Of a stretch of DNA of 9,441 bases, positions 1 to 6,957 are shown in pieces. The translations under genes were made by a program, and so were the position numbers. The DNA comes from JBEAUL01 sp041161475 (GTDB lineage Bacteria; Pseudomonadota; Gammaproteobacteria; UBA6186; Azoamicaceae). The DNA is taken from positions 1 to 9,441 of the forward strand of contig JBEAUL010000072.1 in assembly GCA_041161475.1 (NCBI GenBank), given 5' to 3'. Numbering within the stretch: position 1 is the first letter of the stretch; each line of letters starts with the position of its first letter. The notes under the pieces are model-generated. The model had not been told where the DNA came from. It did no database searches and saw only the letters and a program-made list of their open reading frames with translations.

Positions 1-723
1 GATGTATATTATAAGAATGAAAAAAATGAATCTTTAATCACCTATGTTGTTTTTATTCAAGACATTAATTTATTTCAATTTTTATTAGAGCAAGGGGTTG
101 ATCCGTTTTATGATATGGAAACAATGACGCGTTTAAAGTTTCGGTTAGCGGCGGTGATGGAAGAAAAGCCGTATCAATTTAAAAGAATGCTAAGATTGCT
201 TTCTGATTATTCAAAAACTGGTGCTATTTATGAACAATTTGAGTCAGATTTTTTAAAAATGATTGATAAATCGCGTTATTATATTCAGCAAAAAAATCAA
301 TTAGTGAGGGATCCAAGTTTAAATAGAGAAACTGGTGGGGCAGAAAATACGGAAGCCTCTGTTAATAACAGAGGACCCATTGTTGGACAAACATTTTATG
401 GTGCAAAAAAGTTATTGAAGAGTCTTAATGATAAAGAAAAGATATTAAAAGACTTTAGAGTGGAATTGAATAAAGAATTATTCCAGATATATTTAAAAAT
501 GACTTCTAAATGGACCTTGGAAAAGAAAAAATCGAATACACTAGAACAAGAAGCATTAAATAAAAAAGAAATATTTAAAAAAAAGTTGCCCTCAGATTTG
601 GAAAAATATCTTGCGGTTAACTATTTTGGTTTTTCTTATGAAGACATTCGATCAAAGAATAAAGGATTAAGCAACCCTTTATCCAAAAATAGTACATCGA
701 TAAAAATAGGTATGAAACACTAA
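1..723 (+). CDS. Ankyrin-repeat-like protein, C-terminal part (5' end outside window)
   Basis: The frame is open from base 1 to the TAA at 721-723, giving 240 visible residues. The ATG at 115 is therefore probably internal, not the true start. Visible residues 10-36 resemble one ankyrin repeat: a helix ending in LLEQGVDP, as in the consensus LLxxGADPN turn. After that come a Lys/Glu-rich, mostly helical region (about residues 45-220) and a Ser/Lys-rich tail. I recognise no enzymatic motif, membrane segment or signal. Base composition is far more AT-rich than in the metabolic genes downstream: bases 541-600 hold 15 G/C of 60, against 30 of 60 at 2401-2460. Ankyrin proteins in Legionella/Coxiella-type bacteria are often secreted effectors, but with one degenerate repeat and no N-terminus that role is only inference. 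The reading frame is well supported; the function is not. Confidence 0.5.
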   Translation, partial: DVYYKNEKNESLITYVVFIQDINLFQFLLEQGVDPFYDMETMTRLKFRLAAVMEEKPYQFKRMLRLLSDYSKTGAIYEQFESDFLKMIDKSRYYIQQKNQLVRDPSLNRETGGAENTEASVNNRGPIVGQTFYGAKKLLKSLNDKEKILKDFRVELNKELFQIYLKMTSKWTLEKKKSNTLEQEALNKKEIFKKKLPSDLEKYLAVNYFGFSYEDIRSKNKGLSNPLSKNSTSIKIGMKH

Positions 724-751
724 TGCGATAAAACAAGGATAAAAAACCATT

Positions 752-794
752 TTTTTATGCCTGAAGTGTGTATCAGAATCTTTGGGCATAAAAA
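752..794. repeat. Inverted repeat, 10-bp arms, after the ankyrin-like gene
   Basis: The arm TTTTTATGCC (752-761) is exactly complementary to GGCATAAAAA (785-794), with a 23-base loop. It lies 28 bases past the stop of the first gene, where a terminator would be expected. The arms are AT-rich and no T tract follows on either strand, so it is not a canonical intrinsic terminator. It may still slow polymerase or protect a 3' end. Confidence 0.4.
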
Positions 795-845
795 TAAATA
801 AAGCAATCTGACTCAAAGATCTGGGTGGAGAATTCTGCATAGGTT

Positions 846-854
846 TGTTAAAAT
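846..854 (+). promoter_or_regulatory. Extended -10 promoter candidate for the ldh-pdh unit
   Basis: TGTTAAAAT at 846-854 matches the extended -10 form TGnTAtaaT. No good -35 is visible, which is common for extended -10 promoters. Transcription would begin near base 861, upstream of the preferred ldh start at 892 but downstream of the alternative ATG at 853. It is the only convincing promoter-like element I see before the six-gene unit. Confidence 0.35.
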
Positions 855-891
855 GAATTTTCATGATAAAAACATATTCCAAGGAATGGGT

Positions 892-1947
892 ATGGAAGAA
901 GATATTTTACGTTATGCCGAACGGATGGGCTGTCAAGAATTACACATGACGGTCGATAAAACAACGGGGTTGCATGCTGTTGTCGCTATCCATAACGTTG
1001 CACTGGGGCCTGCCCTTGGAGGATGTCGTTGTTTAGAATATCCTGATACCTTTTCTGCAATAGAAGATGCCATTCGTTTGGCCCGAGGGATGACATATAA
1101 GGCTGCGATTTCAAATCTTCCCTTGGGGGGTGGCAAGGCCGTTTTACTAAAACCGAAGAAAATCCTCGATCGAACAAAATATTTTAGGGCTTTTGGTCGA
1201 TTTTTAGATAACTTGGGTGGCCGGTATATTACCGCAGTAGACAGTGGGACTTCTACCGCAGATATGGATGCCATTTCAATTGAAACCGCCCATGTAACTA
1301 ACACCACCACACACCGATTGTTTTCGATGGCCGATCCCTCCCCGATGACGGCAACAGGTGTTTTAAGAGGAATACAGGCAGCGGTAAAATTTGTTTTAAA
1401 GAAAAACAGCTTAAAAGGGATCCATGTCACTGTGCAGGGATTAGGGCACGTTGGGTATGCCTTGGTTCAACAATTACAGGCGGCAGGAGCAAGAATAACT
1501 GTTTTTGATATTAACCCAGAATCAGTTGCAAAATGCTGTAATGAATTTGGGGTAGACAGTGTACCAACTTTAGAAGATTTAATTGAGACACAAGCAGATG
1601 TTTTTGCCCCTTGTGCACTGGGTGCAATTATCAATGATAAGACGATTAAAAAATTACAAGTACCGATTATTGCCGGTGCGGCAAATAACCAGTTAGCCGA
1701 AGACCATCATGGTGATTTATTACAGCAAATGAATATTTGTTATGCCCCTGATTATGTGATTAATGCCGGTGGCTTAATCTACGTTGCGGGTCAATACACT
1801 CGGATGACGGAAAATGAAAGTAAAGAAAAGGTCAATCAAATTTATGATACCTTGATGACTATTTTTCAACGCTCTGTTAAAGAAAAGCAGTCTACACACA
1901 AGATTGCTGATAAGATTGTCGAAGAAAAATTACAAAGAGCACCTTAA
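892..1947 (+). CDS. ldh: Leucine dehydrogenase (Glu/Leu/Phe/Val dehydrogenase family)
   Basis: This NAD-dependent cytosolic enzyme reversibly deaminates leucine, and usually valine and isoleucine, to branched 2-oxoacids and ammonia. Start choice: ATG 892 has AAGGA at 881-885 with a 6-base gap. Its N-terminus aligns without gaps, up to the DKxxGL segment at residues 22-27, to the Bacillus enzyme as I remember it. ATG 853 (364 aa) is in frame but lacks a well-placed ribosome site. From 892 the protein has 351 residues, near the family norm of about 365. Visible motifs are LGPALGG (38-44), GMTYKAA with Lys70, LGGGK with catalytic Lys82, the conserved Asp in ITAVDSGT, SPMTATGV, and a Rossmann GLGHVG dinucleotide motif near residue 183. 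The E1alpha gene begins three bases after its stop, so its oxoacid products probably feed the next complex. The family call is very secure; substrate preference among the branched amino acids is not shown. Confidence 0.95.
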   Translation: MEEDILRYAERMGCQELHMTVDKTTGLHAVVAIHNVALGPALGGCRCLEYPDTFSAIEDAIRLARGMTYKAAISNLPLGGGKAVLLKPKKILDRTKYFRAFGRFLDNLGGRYITAVDSGTSTADMDAISIETAHVTNTTTHRLFSMADPSPMTATGVLRGIQAAVKFVLKKNSLKGIHVTVQGLGHVGYALVQQLQAAGARITVFDINPESVAKCCNEFGVDSVPTLEDLIETQADVFAPCALGAIINDKTIKKLQVPIIAGAANNQLAEDHHGDLLQQMNICYAPDYVINAGGLIYVAGQYTRMTENESKEKVNQIYDTLMTIFQRSVKEKQSTHKIADKIVEEKLQRAP

Positions 1948-1950
1948 ACC

Positions 1951-3039
1951 ATGCAAGGCGACACAACAAACATACCCACTCAAGTCGTCAAACAGTTCGA
2001 GATCACCTACACACAATGTTTACAAGCAGATGGCACGGCGCTGGCACTGCCACATTTTGCAAATCCAGATCATCTTAAGCGCTTATACAGTGCCTTAACC
2101 CATACACGTTTATTTGATGCAAAGGCAATTGCCTTACAACGAACGGGCAAAATGGGTACCTATCCTTCTGTATTGGGCCAAGAAGCCATTGGCGTTGGCA
2201 TTGGGGCCGCCATGTCACCTGCCGATGTACTGTGCCCTTATTATCGAGAATTGGGTGCGCAATTGTGGCGAGGCGTAAAAATGGCCGAAATTTTGGCTTA
2301 TTGGGGAGGAGATGAACGTGGTAACGATTTTTCGGCCACCCGTCAAGATTTTCCTATTTGTGTTCCGATTGCAAGCCAGACATTACATGCGGTTGGTGTC
2401 GCGACCGCATTACAGTATCGTAAGATTCCACAAGCCGTTGTGACGGTCATAGGAGATGGTGGGACTTCGCGTGGGGATTTTTATGAAGCCATGAACTTAG
2501 CGGGCGTATGGCAATTACCGGTTGTGTTTGTGATTAACAATAATGGTTGGGCTATTTCTGTACCCAGCGCAGAGCAAACACATGCAGAAACTTTCGCTCA
2601 AAAAAGTATTGCAGCGGGTATTATGGGCGAGCAAGTCGATGGAAATGATGTGATTGCGGTGCAGTATGCAGTAGAAAGAGCACTGAATAAAGCAAAAATG
2701 GGCGGTGGTCCGAGCGTTATCGAAGCCATTACCCATCGTATGGGCGATCACACCACAGCAGATGATGCGCGCCGATATCGAGATGAATCAGTATGGAAAG
2801 CCTATCAGGCCTTAGATCCGATCTTGCGTCTAAAAACGTATTTGGTTGGACAACAATTATGGGATGAGGTACAAGAGCAATCCTGTAAAGACAAATGCAC
2901 GGCAGAGATCGCACTTGCAGTAGCTGAATATGAATCAATGCAACCGATGCCAGTTTCATCGATCTTTACCCATCTATATGCCAATTTGCCCTCTGATTGT
3001 CAAAAACAAATAGATGATGCAGTAAAATGGTATGGATGA
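1951..3039 (+). CDS. pdhA: 2-oxoacid (pyruvate or branched-chain) dehydrogenase E1 component, alpha subunit
   Basis: This is the thiamine-diphosphate-dependent alpha subunit, which with E1beta decarboxylates a 2-oxoacid and reductively acylates the lipoyl group of E2. The ThDP motif is clear: GDGGTSRGDF at 168-177, EAMN at 179-182, and NNN at 196-198. Other family blocks are YPSVLGQEA, the PYYRELG segment and MGDHTTADDA near the phosphorylation-loop region of this superfamily. The length, 362 aa, is normal for heterotetrameric E1alpha. The start lies three bases after the ldh stop. It has only a weak purine stretch before it, so coupling to ldh translation is likely. The last eight bases overlap pdhB. 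The usual label is pyruvate dehydrogenase, but the leucine dehydrogenase next door makes a branched-chain oxoacid substrate equally plausible. Sequence inspection alone does not settle this. Confidence 0.93.
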   Translation: MQGDTTNIPTQVVKQFEITYTQCLQADGTALALPHFANPDHLKRLYSALTHTRLFDAKAIALQRTGKMGTYPSVLGQEAIGVGIGAAMSPADVLCPYYRELGAQLWRGVKMAEILAYWGGDERGNDFSATRQDFPICVPIASQTLHAVGVATALQYRKIPQAVVTVIGDGGTSRGDFYEAMNLAGVWQLPVVFVINNNGWAISVPSAEQTHAETFAQKSIAAGIMGEQVDGNDVIAVQYAVERALNKAKMGGGPSVIEAITHRMGDHTTADDARRYRDESVWKAYQALDPILRLKTYLVGQQLWDEVQEQSCKDKCTAEIALAVAEYESMQPMPVSSIFTHLYANLPSDCQKQIDDAVKWYG

Positions 3040-4012
3040 AATTACGTTAATTGAAGCAGTTAATCGTGCATTGGCTTGGGCTTTAAACACCGATCCGGAT
3101 GTTATCTTAATAGGTGAAGACATTGGCAAGAATGGTGGCGTGTTTCGTGCAACGATAGGGCTTCAAGAGCGATTTGGGGCAGGTAGAGTGCGTGATACCC
3201 CACTGTCAGAAAATTTAATTGCAGGGATGTCTGTTGGTATGGCATCGATGGGTTTAAAGCCGGTTGCAGAAATTCAATTTATGGGTTTTATGTATGCGGC
3301 TTTTGACCAAATTATCAGTCATGCCTCGCGTTTGCGTCACCGCACCAGAGGACGTCTAACTTGTCCATTGGTGATTCGATCACCTTATGGGGCTGGGATC
3401 CATGCGCCTGAACACCATTCAGAAAGCACTGAAGCGTTGTTTGCGCATATTCCCGGCTTACGCGTTGTGATACCTTCTTCTCCCCTAAAAGCCTATGGAT
3501 TGTTGTTGGCAGCCATTCAGGATAAAGATCCGGTTATTTTTTTAGAACCCAGTCGTATTTATCGCTTGTTTAAACAAGTTGTACCAGATAATGGGGAAAC
3601 CTTGCCTTTAGACACTTGCTTTATTAGCCGAGAAGGAAAAGATATTAGCTTGGTAAGCTGGGGGGCTTCGTTAAGAGAAACACTTGAGGCAGCGACTCAA
3701 TTATCCACGCAGGGTATTGAGGCAGAAGTGATCGATGTGGCGACGATTAAGCCCTTAGATATGGAGACCATATTGGCATCTGTATCAAAAACAGGACGTT
3801 GTGTTATCGTACACGAAGCGGTAAAAACCTTAGGCGTTGGGGCAGAAATTGCGGCACGATTGGCGGAAGAAGGCTTGATGAGTCTGTTGGCACCAATAAA
3901 GCGGGTGACTGGATATGATACAGTGGTGCCACTGTCGAGATTAGAGCATTGCTATATTCCGAGTGTCGAGCGCATTATAGGTGCGGTACATGAAACCATG
4001 ACGTTTTCTTAA
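3032..4012 (+). CDS. pdhB: 2-oxoacid (pyruvate or branched-chain) dehydrogenase E1 component, beta subunit
   Basis: This is the transketolase-like beta subunit that completes the E1 active site and docks on E2. The 326-residue length is typical. IGEDIG (27-32) and the cofactor-activating Glu60 in DTPLSE are present, as are the PYGAGIHAPEHHSES block with its active-site histidines (128-129) and a C-terminal transketolase domain with IDVATIKPLD. The ATG overlaps the end of pdhA by eight bases (ATGGATGA contains both the start and the pdhA stop). There is no strong ribosome site of its own, which points to translational coupling and balanced subunit supply. A 39-base gap separates it from the E2 gene. 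As for E1alpha, the true oxoacid substrate is undecided. Confidence 0.94.
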   Translation: MDEITLIEAVNRALAWALNTDPDVILIGEDIGKNGGVFRATIGLQERFGAGRVRDTPLSENLIAGMSVGMASMGLKPVAEIQFMGFMYAAFDQIISHASRLRHRTRGRLTCPLVIRSPYGAGIHAPEHHSESTEALFAHIPGLRVVIPSSPLKAYGLLLAAIQDKDPVIFLEPSRIYRLFKQVVPDNGETLPLDTCFISREGKDISLVSWGASLRETLEAATQLSTQGIEAEVIDVATIKPLDMETILASVSKTGRCVIVHEAVKTLGVGAEIAARLAEEGLMSLLAPIKRVTGYDTVVPLSRLEHCYIPSVERIIGAVHETMTFS

Positions 4013-4051
4013 GCCCAGTGCGATAAGTGATCAATATAAGGATATAACATC

Positions 4052-5194
4052 ATGTCGATATTTAAATTACCTGATTTGGGTGAGGGGCTACAAGACGCAG
4101 AAATTGTGCATTGGTTGGTTGCGGTGGGAGATACGGTTGCCTTAGATCAGCCCTTGCTTGCAGTGGAAACGGCAAAAGCGATTGTGGAAGTGCCATCTCC
4201 TTTTCAAGGAAAAATAAAACAATTGCATGCAAAACCGGGTGAAGTGGTTAATATTGGCGCAGCGTTGGTTGAATTCGAGTTAGCTGAAGACCCACAGGAG
4301 GGTATTCGCGATACGGGTACGGTTGCTGGTGCCGTTGCAACGGGTAATACCGTGGTTGATGAGCCGATTATTACACGACAGGTGACCCGTGAGGTACAAA
4401 AAAATCATCAATCCATAAAAACGACGCCTGCCGTACGTGCTTTGGCTCAGCGACTGAATGTAGATTTGTCTTTGGTGACCCCAACGGGTCCAGAAGGGTT
4501 ACTGACCATCAAGGATGTTGAGCTTTTTTTCTCTGCTTCTGATAGTAGACCGATCGTGACCGATGGAGAACCCTTAACAGGGGCGCGTCGTGTGATGGCG
4601 CAGGCTTTAAGCCATGCCCACGCTCAGGTAGTGCCTGTAACTTTGTCAGAAGATGCTATTTTATCTTCGAATCGAGTATATAAAGATATCACCGTTGATA
4701 TCATTTTAAGTATCGTGAATGCTTGTAAAGCAGAACCTGCCTTAAATGCATGGTATCATGCTGAAGCAGGGACGAGACAGTTATTTACAGAATTGAATTT
4801 GGGTATTGCCATGGATAGCCCTGAGGGATTACGGGTTCCGGTGATTAAAAAGGTGAATACCTTATCCCCTGAGGAGATTAGGCGGGAATTAGAAAATTAC
4901 AAAAAAGCGGTTGCAGATAAAACCATTCTACCAGCGCAGATGCAGGGGGCTAGCTTTGTGCTCTCTAATTTTGGTAAATTTACGGGACGATACGCAAACC
5001 CTTTGGTTGTTCCGCCCAGTGTAGCAATATTGGGCTGTGGTCAGTTAAGAAAAATGCCGGTTGTAAAAGGCAATACCATTGAGGTTGGTACGGTATTACC
5101 GCTGTCATTAACGATCGATCATCGGGTGATTACCGGTGGAGAAGCAGCCCGATTTTTAAGAAGTTTAATACAAACCTTGGTAGCAGATAAATGA
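4052..5194 (+). CDS. pdhC: 2-oxoacid dehydrogenase E2, dihydrolipoamide acyltransferase
   Basis: This is the core of the complex: a lipoyl-bearing acyltransferase that moves the acyl group to CoA. Domains in order: one lipoyl domain (about 2-77, with attachment Lys42 in ETAKA); a linker (about 80-122); a peripheral-subunit-binding domain (about 124-157, TTPAVRALAQ through GLLTIKDV); and the catalytic trimer-forming domain (about 168-380). The C-terminal motif is DHRVITGG (356-363). His357 is kept, but the position usually occupied by Asp in DHRxxDG is Thr361. I recall similar DHRxxTGGEAARF ends in other proteobacterial E2 proteins, so this may mark a subgroup and need not mean loss of activity. 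AAGGA at 4038-4042 precedes the ATG by nine bases. The stop overlaps the yadG start in ATGA. No E3 gene follows. The length, 380 aa, suits a single-lipoyl E2. Confidence 0.94.
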   Translation: MSIFKLPDLGEGLQDAEIVHWLVAVGDTVALDQPLLAVETAKAIVEVPSPFQGKIKQLHAKPGEVVNIGAALVEFELAEDPQEGIRDTGTVAGAVATGNTVVDEPIITRQVTREVQKNHQSIKTTPAVRALAQRLNVDLSLVTPTGPEGLLTIKDVELFFSASDSRPIVTDGEPLTGARRVMAQALSHAHAQVVPVTLSEDAILSSNRVYKDITVDIILSIVNACKAEPALNAWYHAEAGTRQLFTELNLGIAMDSPEGLRVPVIKKVNTLSPEEIRRELENYKKAVADKTILPAQMQGASFVLSNFGKFTGRYANPLVVPPSVAILGCGQLRKMPVVKGNTIEVGTVLPLSLTIDHRVITGGEAARFLRSLIQTLVADK

Positions 5195-6120
5195 CATTGG
5201 CATTAGAAATTACTGGATTAAAAAAAGTATATAAGAGTGGCGTAGAAGCTTTAAGAGGTATTGATTTACAAGTTGAGGCAGGCAGTTTTTTTGGATTATT
5301 GGGGCCAAATGGGGCAGGAAAATCAACAAGCATTGCGATTATTTCATCATTGATTCAAAAAACAAGCGGACAGGTAAATATTTTTGGTGTCAATCTCGAT
5401 GAAGACAGAGATAAAGCAAAAACATTTTTGGGTTTGGTGCCTCAGGAATTCAATTTTAATCAGTTTGAAAAAGTGTCTGATATCTTAATCAATCAGGCAG
5501 GATATTATGGACTTTCGCGTCGTCAAGCCATGCCTAAAGTGGAGTATTATCTTCATAAACTCGGATTATTTAAAAAACGCAAAGCAACCGCAAGAGATTT
5601 GTCGGGCGGTATGAAGCGAAGATTAATGATTGCAAGGGCTTTAGTGCATGAGCCAAAAATGTTAATACTCGATGAGCCGACGGCGGGCGTTGACATCGAA
5701 ATTCGACGAGATATGTGGCATTTTTTAAAAGAAATTAATGCACAAGGTGTGACCATTATTTTAACAACCCATTATTTAGAGGAAGCAGAGCATCTTTGTC
5801 GTCAATTGGCTATTATTGATCATGGTGAAATTATTGCCAATACTTCAGTAAAAGAATTACTGGTGAAATTAGATAAAGAGCAGGTTATCTTAGATTTAAA
5901 ATCCCCTTTACTTAAGATGCCAGATATTCCTTCTATAAAATTGCAAAAAATAGATGATTGCACCTTAGAGGTCACTTTTAACAAACATTTGGTGATGAAT
6001 GACTTGTTTGCTTTACTCAGTAAGGAAGGTATTCAAGTCATTAGTATGCGAAATAAATCAAATCGTTTAGAAGAATTATTTTTACAATTGGTTGGGAATA
6101 AATCGCATGATGCATTATGA
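5191..6120 (+). CDS. yadG: ABC transporter ATP-binding protein, YadG-like
   Basis: This is the cytoplasmic ATPase of a two-gene ABC-2 exporter; it energises the permease encoded next. Walker A is GPNGAGKST (38-46), the Q-loop is at Gln85, the signature LSGGMKRRL starts at 137, Walker B is MLILDEP (157-163), and the switch His194 sits in TTHYLEEAE. Long stretches (VPQEFNFN, NQAGYYG, MIARALVHEPK, RNKSNRLEELF near the end) match E. coli YadG as I remember it, and the 309-residue length is almost identical. Start and pdhC stop share ATGA, so translation is probably coupled. The 3' end overlaps the permease start by 14 bases. The substrate of YadGH is not established to my knowledge. Placement after a 2-oxoacid dehydrogenase may be convenience or a functional link. 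Confidence 0.94.
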   Translation: MTLALEITGLKKVYKSGVEALRGIDLQVEAGSFFGLLGPNGAGKSTSIAIISSLIQKTSGQVNIFGVNLDEDRDKAKTFLGLVPQEFNFNQFEKVSDILINQAGYYGLSRRQAMPKVEYYLHKLGLFKKRKATARDLSGGMKRRLMIARALVHEPKMLILDEPTAGVDIEIRRDMWHFLKEINAQGVTIILTTHYLEEAEHLCRQLAIIDHGEIIANTSVKELLVKLDKEQVILDLKSPLLKMPDIPSIKLQKIDDCTLEVTFNKHLVMNDLFALLSKEGIQVISMRNKSNRLEELFLQLVGNKSHDAL

Positions 6121-6892
6121 ACGTTGGCCTCGATATAGCATTGCATTGTATACCCTGGCACGAAAAGAAGTGGTTCGATTTTTTCGGATATGGAGTCAAA
6201 CTTTGGTACCCTCTATTGTCAGTATGGCGTTATATTTCGCTATATTTGGCAAATTGATTGGACAACGTGTGGGGGAAATGGGGGGACAGTCATACATTAA
6301 TTATATTGTCCCTGGATTAATCATGATGTCCGTGATTACCAATGCCTATGCCAATGTGGTATCTTCCTTTTTTGGCTCAAAATTTCAACGTAATATCGAA
6401 GAAATGTTGGTTGCGCCAATGCCCAGTGCCTTGATTATGTGGGGTTATCTTATTGGTGGTACTTTACGAGGGCTTATTGTGGGTATGCTGGTGTATTTTG
6501 TCGCCAATTTATTTACACAATTGCCTATTCAATATACGGGCATGATGATCTCGGTTGCGATATTAACGGCTTTTTTATTTTCGTTAATGGGATTACTCAA
6601 TGGTATTTTTGCCAAAAAGTTTGATGATATCAATATTGTGCCTACCTTTGTGTTAACACCATTGACCTATTTGGGTGGGGTTTTTTACTCCGTTGAACTT
6701 TTGCCCCATTTTTGGCAAAAGTTGACTCATTTAAACCCTATTTTTTATGTCGTTAATGCGTTTCGGTATGGTATGTCTGGATATTCAGATATTTCAATTT
6801 ATTCAGGTTTAGGGGTTATCTTAGGTTTTATCTTGGTTTTTTATTTGCTGGTTTGGTTCTGTTTCGAAAAAAGAAGTGATGGTTCTTTTTAG
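6107..6892 (+). CDS. yadH: ABC-2 type transporter permease, YadH-like
   Basis: This inner-membrane permease pairs with the YadG-like ATPase. ATG 6107 gives 261 residues starting MMHYERW, close to the 256 or so of E. coli YadH, which also starts MMH as I recall. A TTG at 6092 would add five residues and is less likely. GGGA at 6094-6097 may serve as the ribosome site. About six hydrophobic segments are visible, near 32-50, 64-84, 108-136, 144-168, 178-198 and 233-252. Family blocks include TLVPSIVSM, VPGLIMMSVITNAYANV, FQRNIEEMLVAP, LLNGIFAKKFDDI and PTFVLTPLTYLGGVFYS, all typical of the ABC2_membrane family. The gene overlaps yadG by 14 bases, as expected for a stoichiometric pair. It is the last gene of the unit, and I see no clear terminator after it. 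The exported substrate is unknown. Confidence 0.93.
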   Translation: MMHYERWPRYSIALYTLARKEVVRFFRIWSQTLVPSIVSMALYFAIFGKLIGQRVGEMGGQSYINYIVPGLIMMSVITNAYANVVSSFFGSKFQRNIEEMLVAPMPSALIMWGYLIGGTLRGLIVGMLVYFVANLFTQLPIQYTGMMISVAILTAFLFSLMGLLNGIFAKKFDDINIVPTFVLTPLTYLGGVFYSVELLPHFWQKLTHLNPIFYVVNAFRYGMSGYSDISIYSGLGVILGFILVFYLLVWFCFEKRSDGSF

Positions 6893-6900
6893 TGTCTGCA

Positions 6901-6929
6901 TTGATTTTTATAACATAAAAGTGTACTGT
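6901..6929 (+). promoter_or_regulatory. Weak sigma-70-like promoter candidate for the LRR gene
   Basis: TTGATT (6901-6906) and TACTGT (6924-6929) are 17 bases apart. The -35 keeps TTGA; the -10 keeps the three most conserved positions (TA and the final T). A competing -10, TATAAC at 6909-6914, has a poor -35. The LRR gene may instead be read through from yadH, because no terminator is visible between them. Confidence 0.3.
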
Positions 6930-6957
6930 CTCTTCTCACGAATAAGTGTTGGAGACA
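6927..6957 (+). promoter_or_regulatory. Hairpin that pairs with the ribosome binding site of the LRR gene
   Basis: TGTCTC (6927-6932) is exactly complementary to GAGACA (6952-6957), with a possible extra T-G pair inside and a loop of about 17 bases. The right arm contains GGAG (6951-6954), the ribosome site of the LRR gene, so folding would hide it. The left arm is in the mRNA only if transcription starts before about 6927, for instance from TATAAC at 6909 or by read-through. Six base pairs is a short stem. Confidence 0.3.

Larger units (their letters stand above)
892..6892 (+). other. Predicted single transcription unit: ldh-pdhA-pdhB-pdhC-yadG-yadH
   Basis: Six genes run on one strand. The junctions are +3 bases (ldh/pdhA), 8-base overlap (pdhA/pdhB), 39-base gap (pdhB/pdhC), 4-base overlap (pdhC/yadG) and 14-base overlap (yadG/yadH). 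The only upstream promoter candidate lies at 846-854. The 39-base gap shows no terminator-like hairpin. Co-transcription is inferred from spacing alone. Confidence 0.75.

Noticed and set aside
752..794. Intrinsic terminator for the first gene
   Set aside because: The inverted repeat is real, but its arms are AT-rich, the loop is 23 bases, and no T tract follows on either strand. I kept it as a repeat only.
679..882. 67-codon minus-strand reading frame across the gap before ldh
   Set aside because: It overlaps the end of the first gene and the ldh promoter area, has no ribosome site, and its peptide looks like a translation of AT-rich spacer.
853..891. N-terminal extension of leucine dehydrogenase from ATG 853
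   Set aside because: It has no well-placed ribosome site and adds residues absent from the Bacillus enzyme as I remember it. Kept as an alternative start only.
933..1430. 165-codon minus-strand frame inside ldh
   Set aside because: It lies fully inside a gene with clear leucine dehydrogenase motifs. The antisense peptide has no recognisable domain and is a by-product of codon use.
4013..4051. Separate promoter or terminator between pdhB and pdhC
   Set aside because: The 39 bases contain a ribosome site (AAGGA) but no hairpin with a T tract and no spaced -35/-10 pair.
6439..6624. 61-codon plus-strand frame inside yadH
   Set aside because: It is out of frame with a permease that matches YadH throughout, and the hydrophobic look comes from the T-rich codons of the membrane segments.
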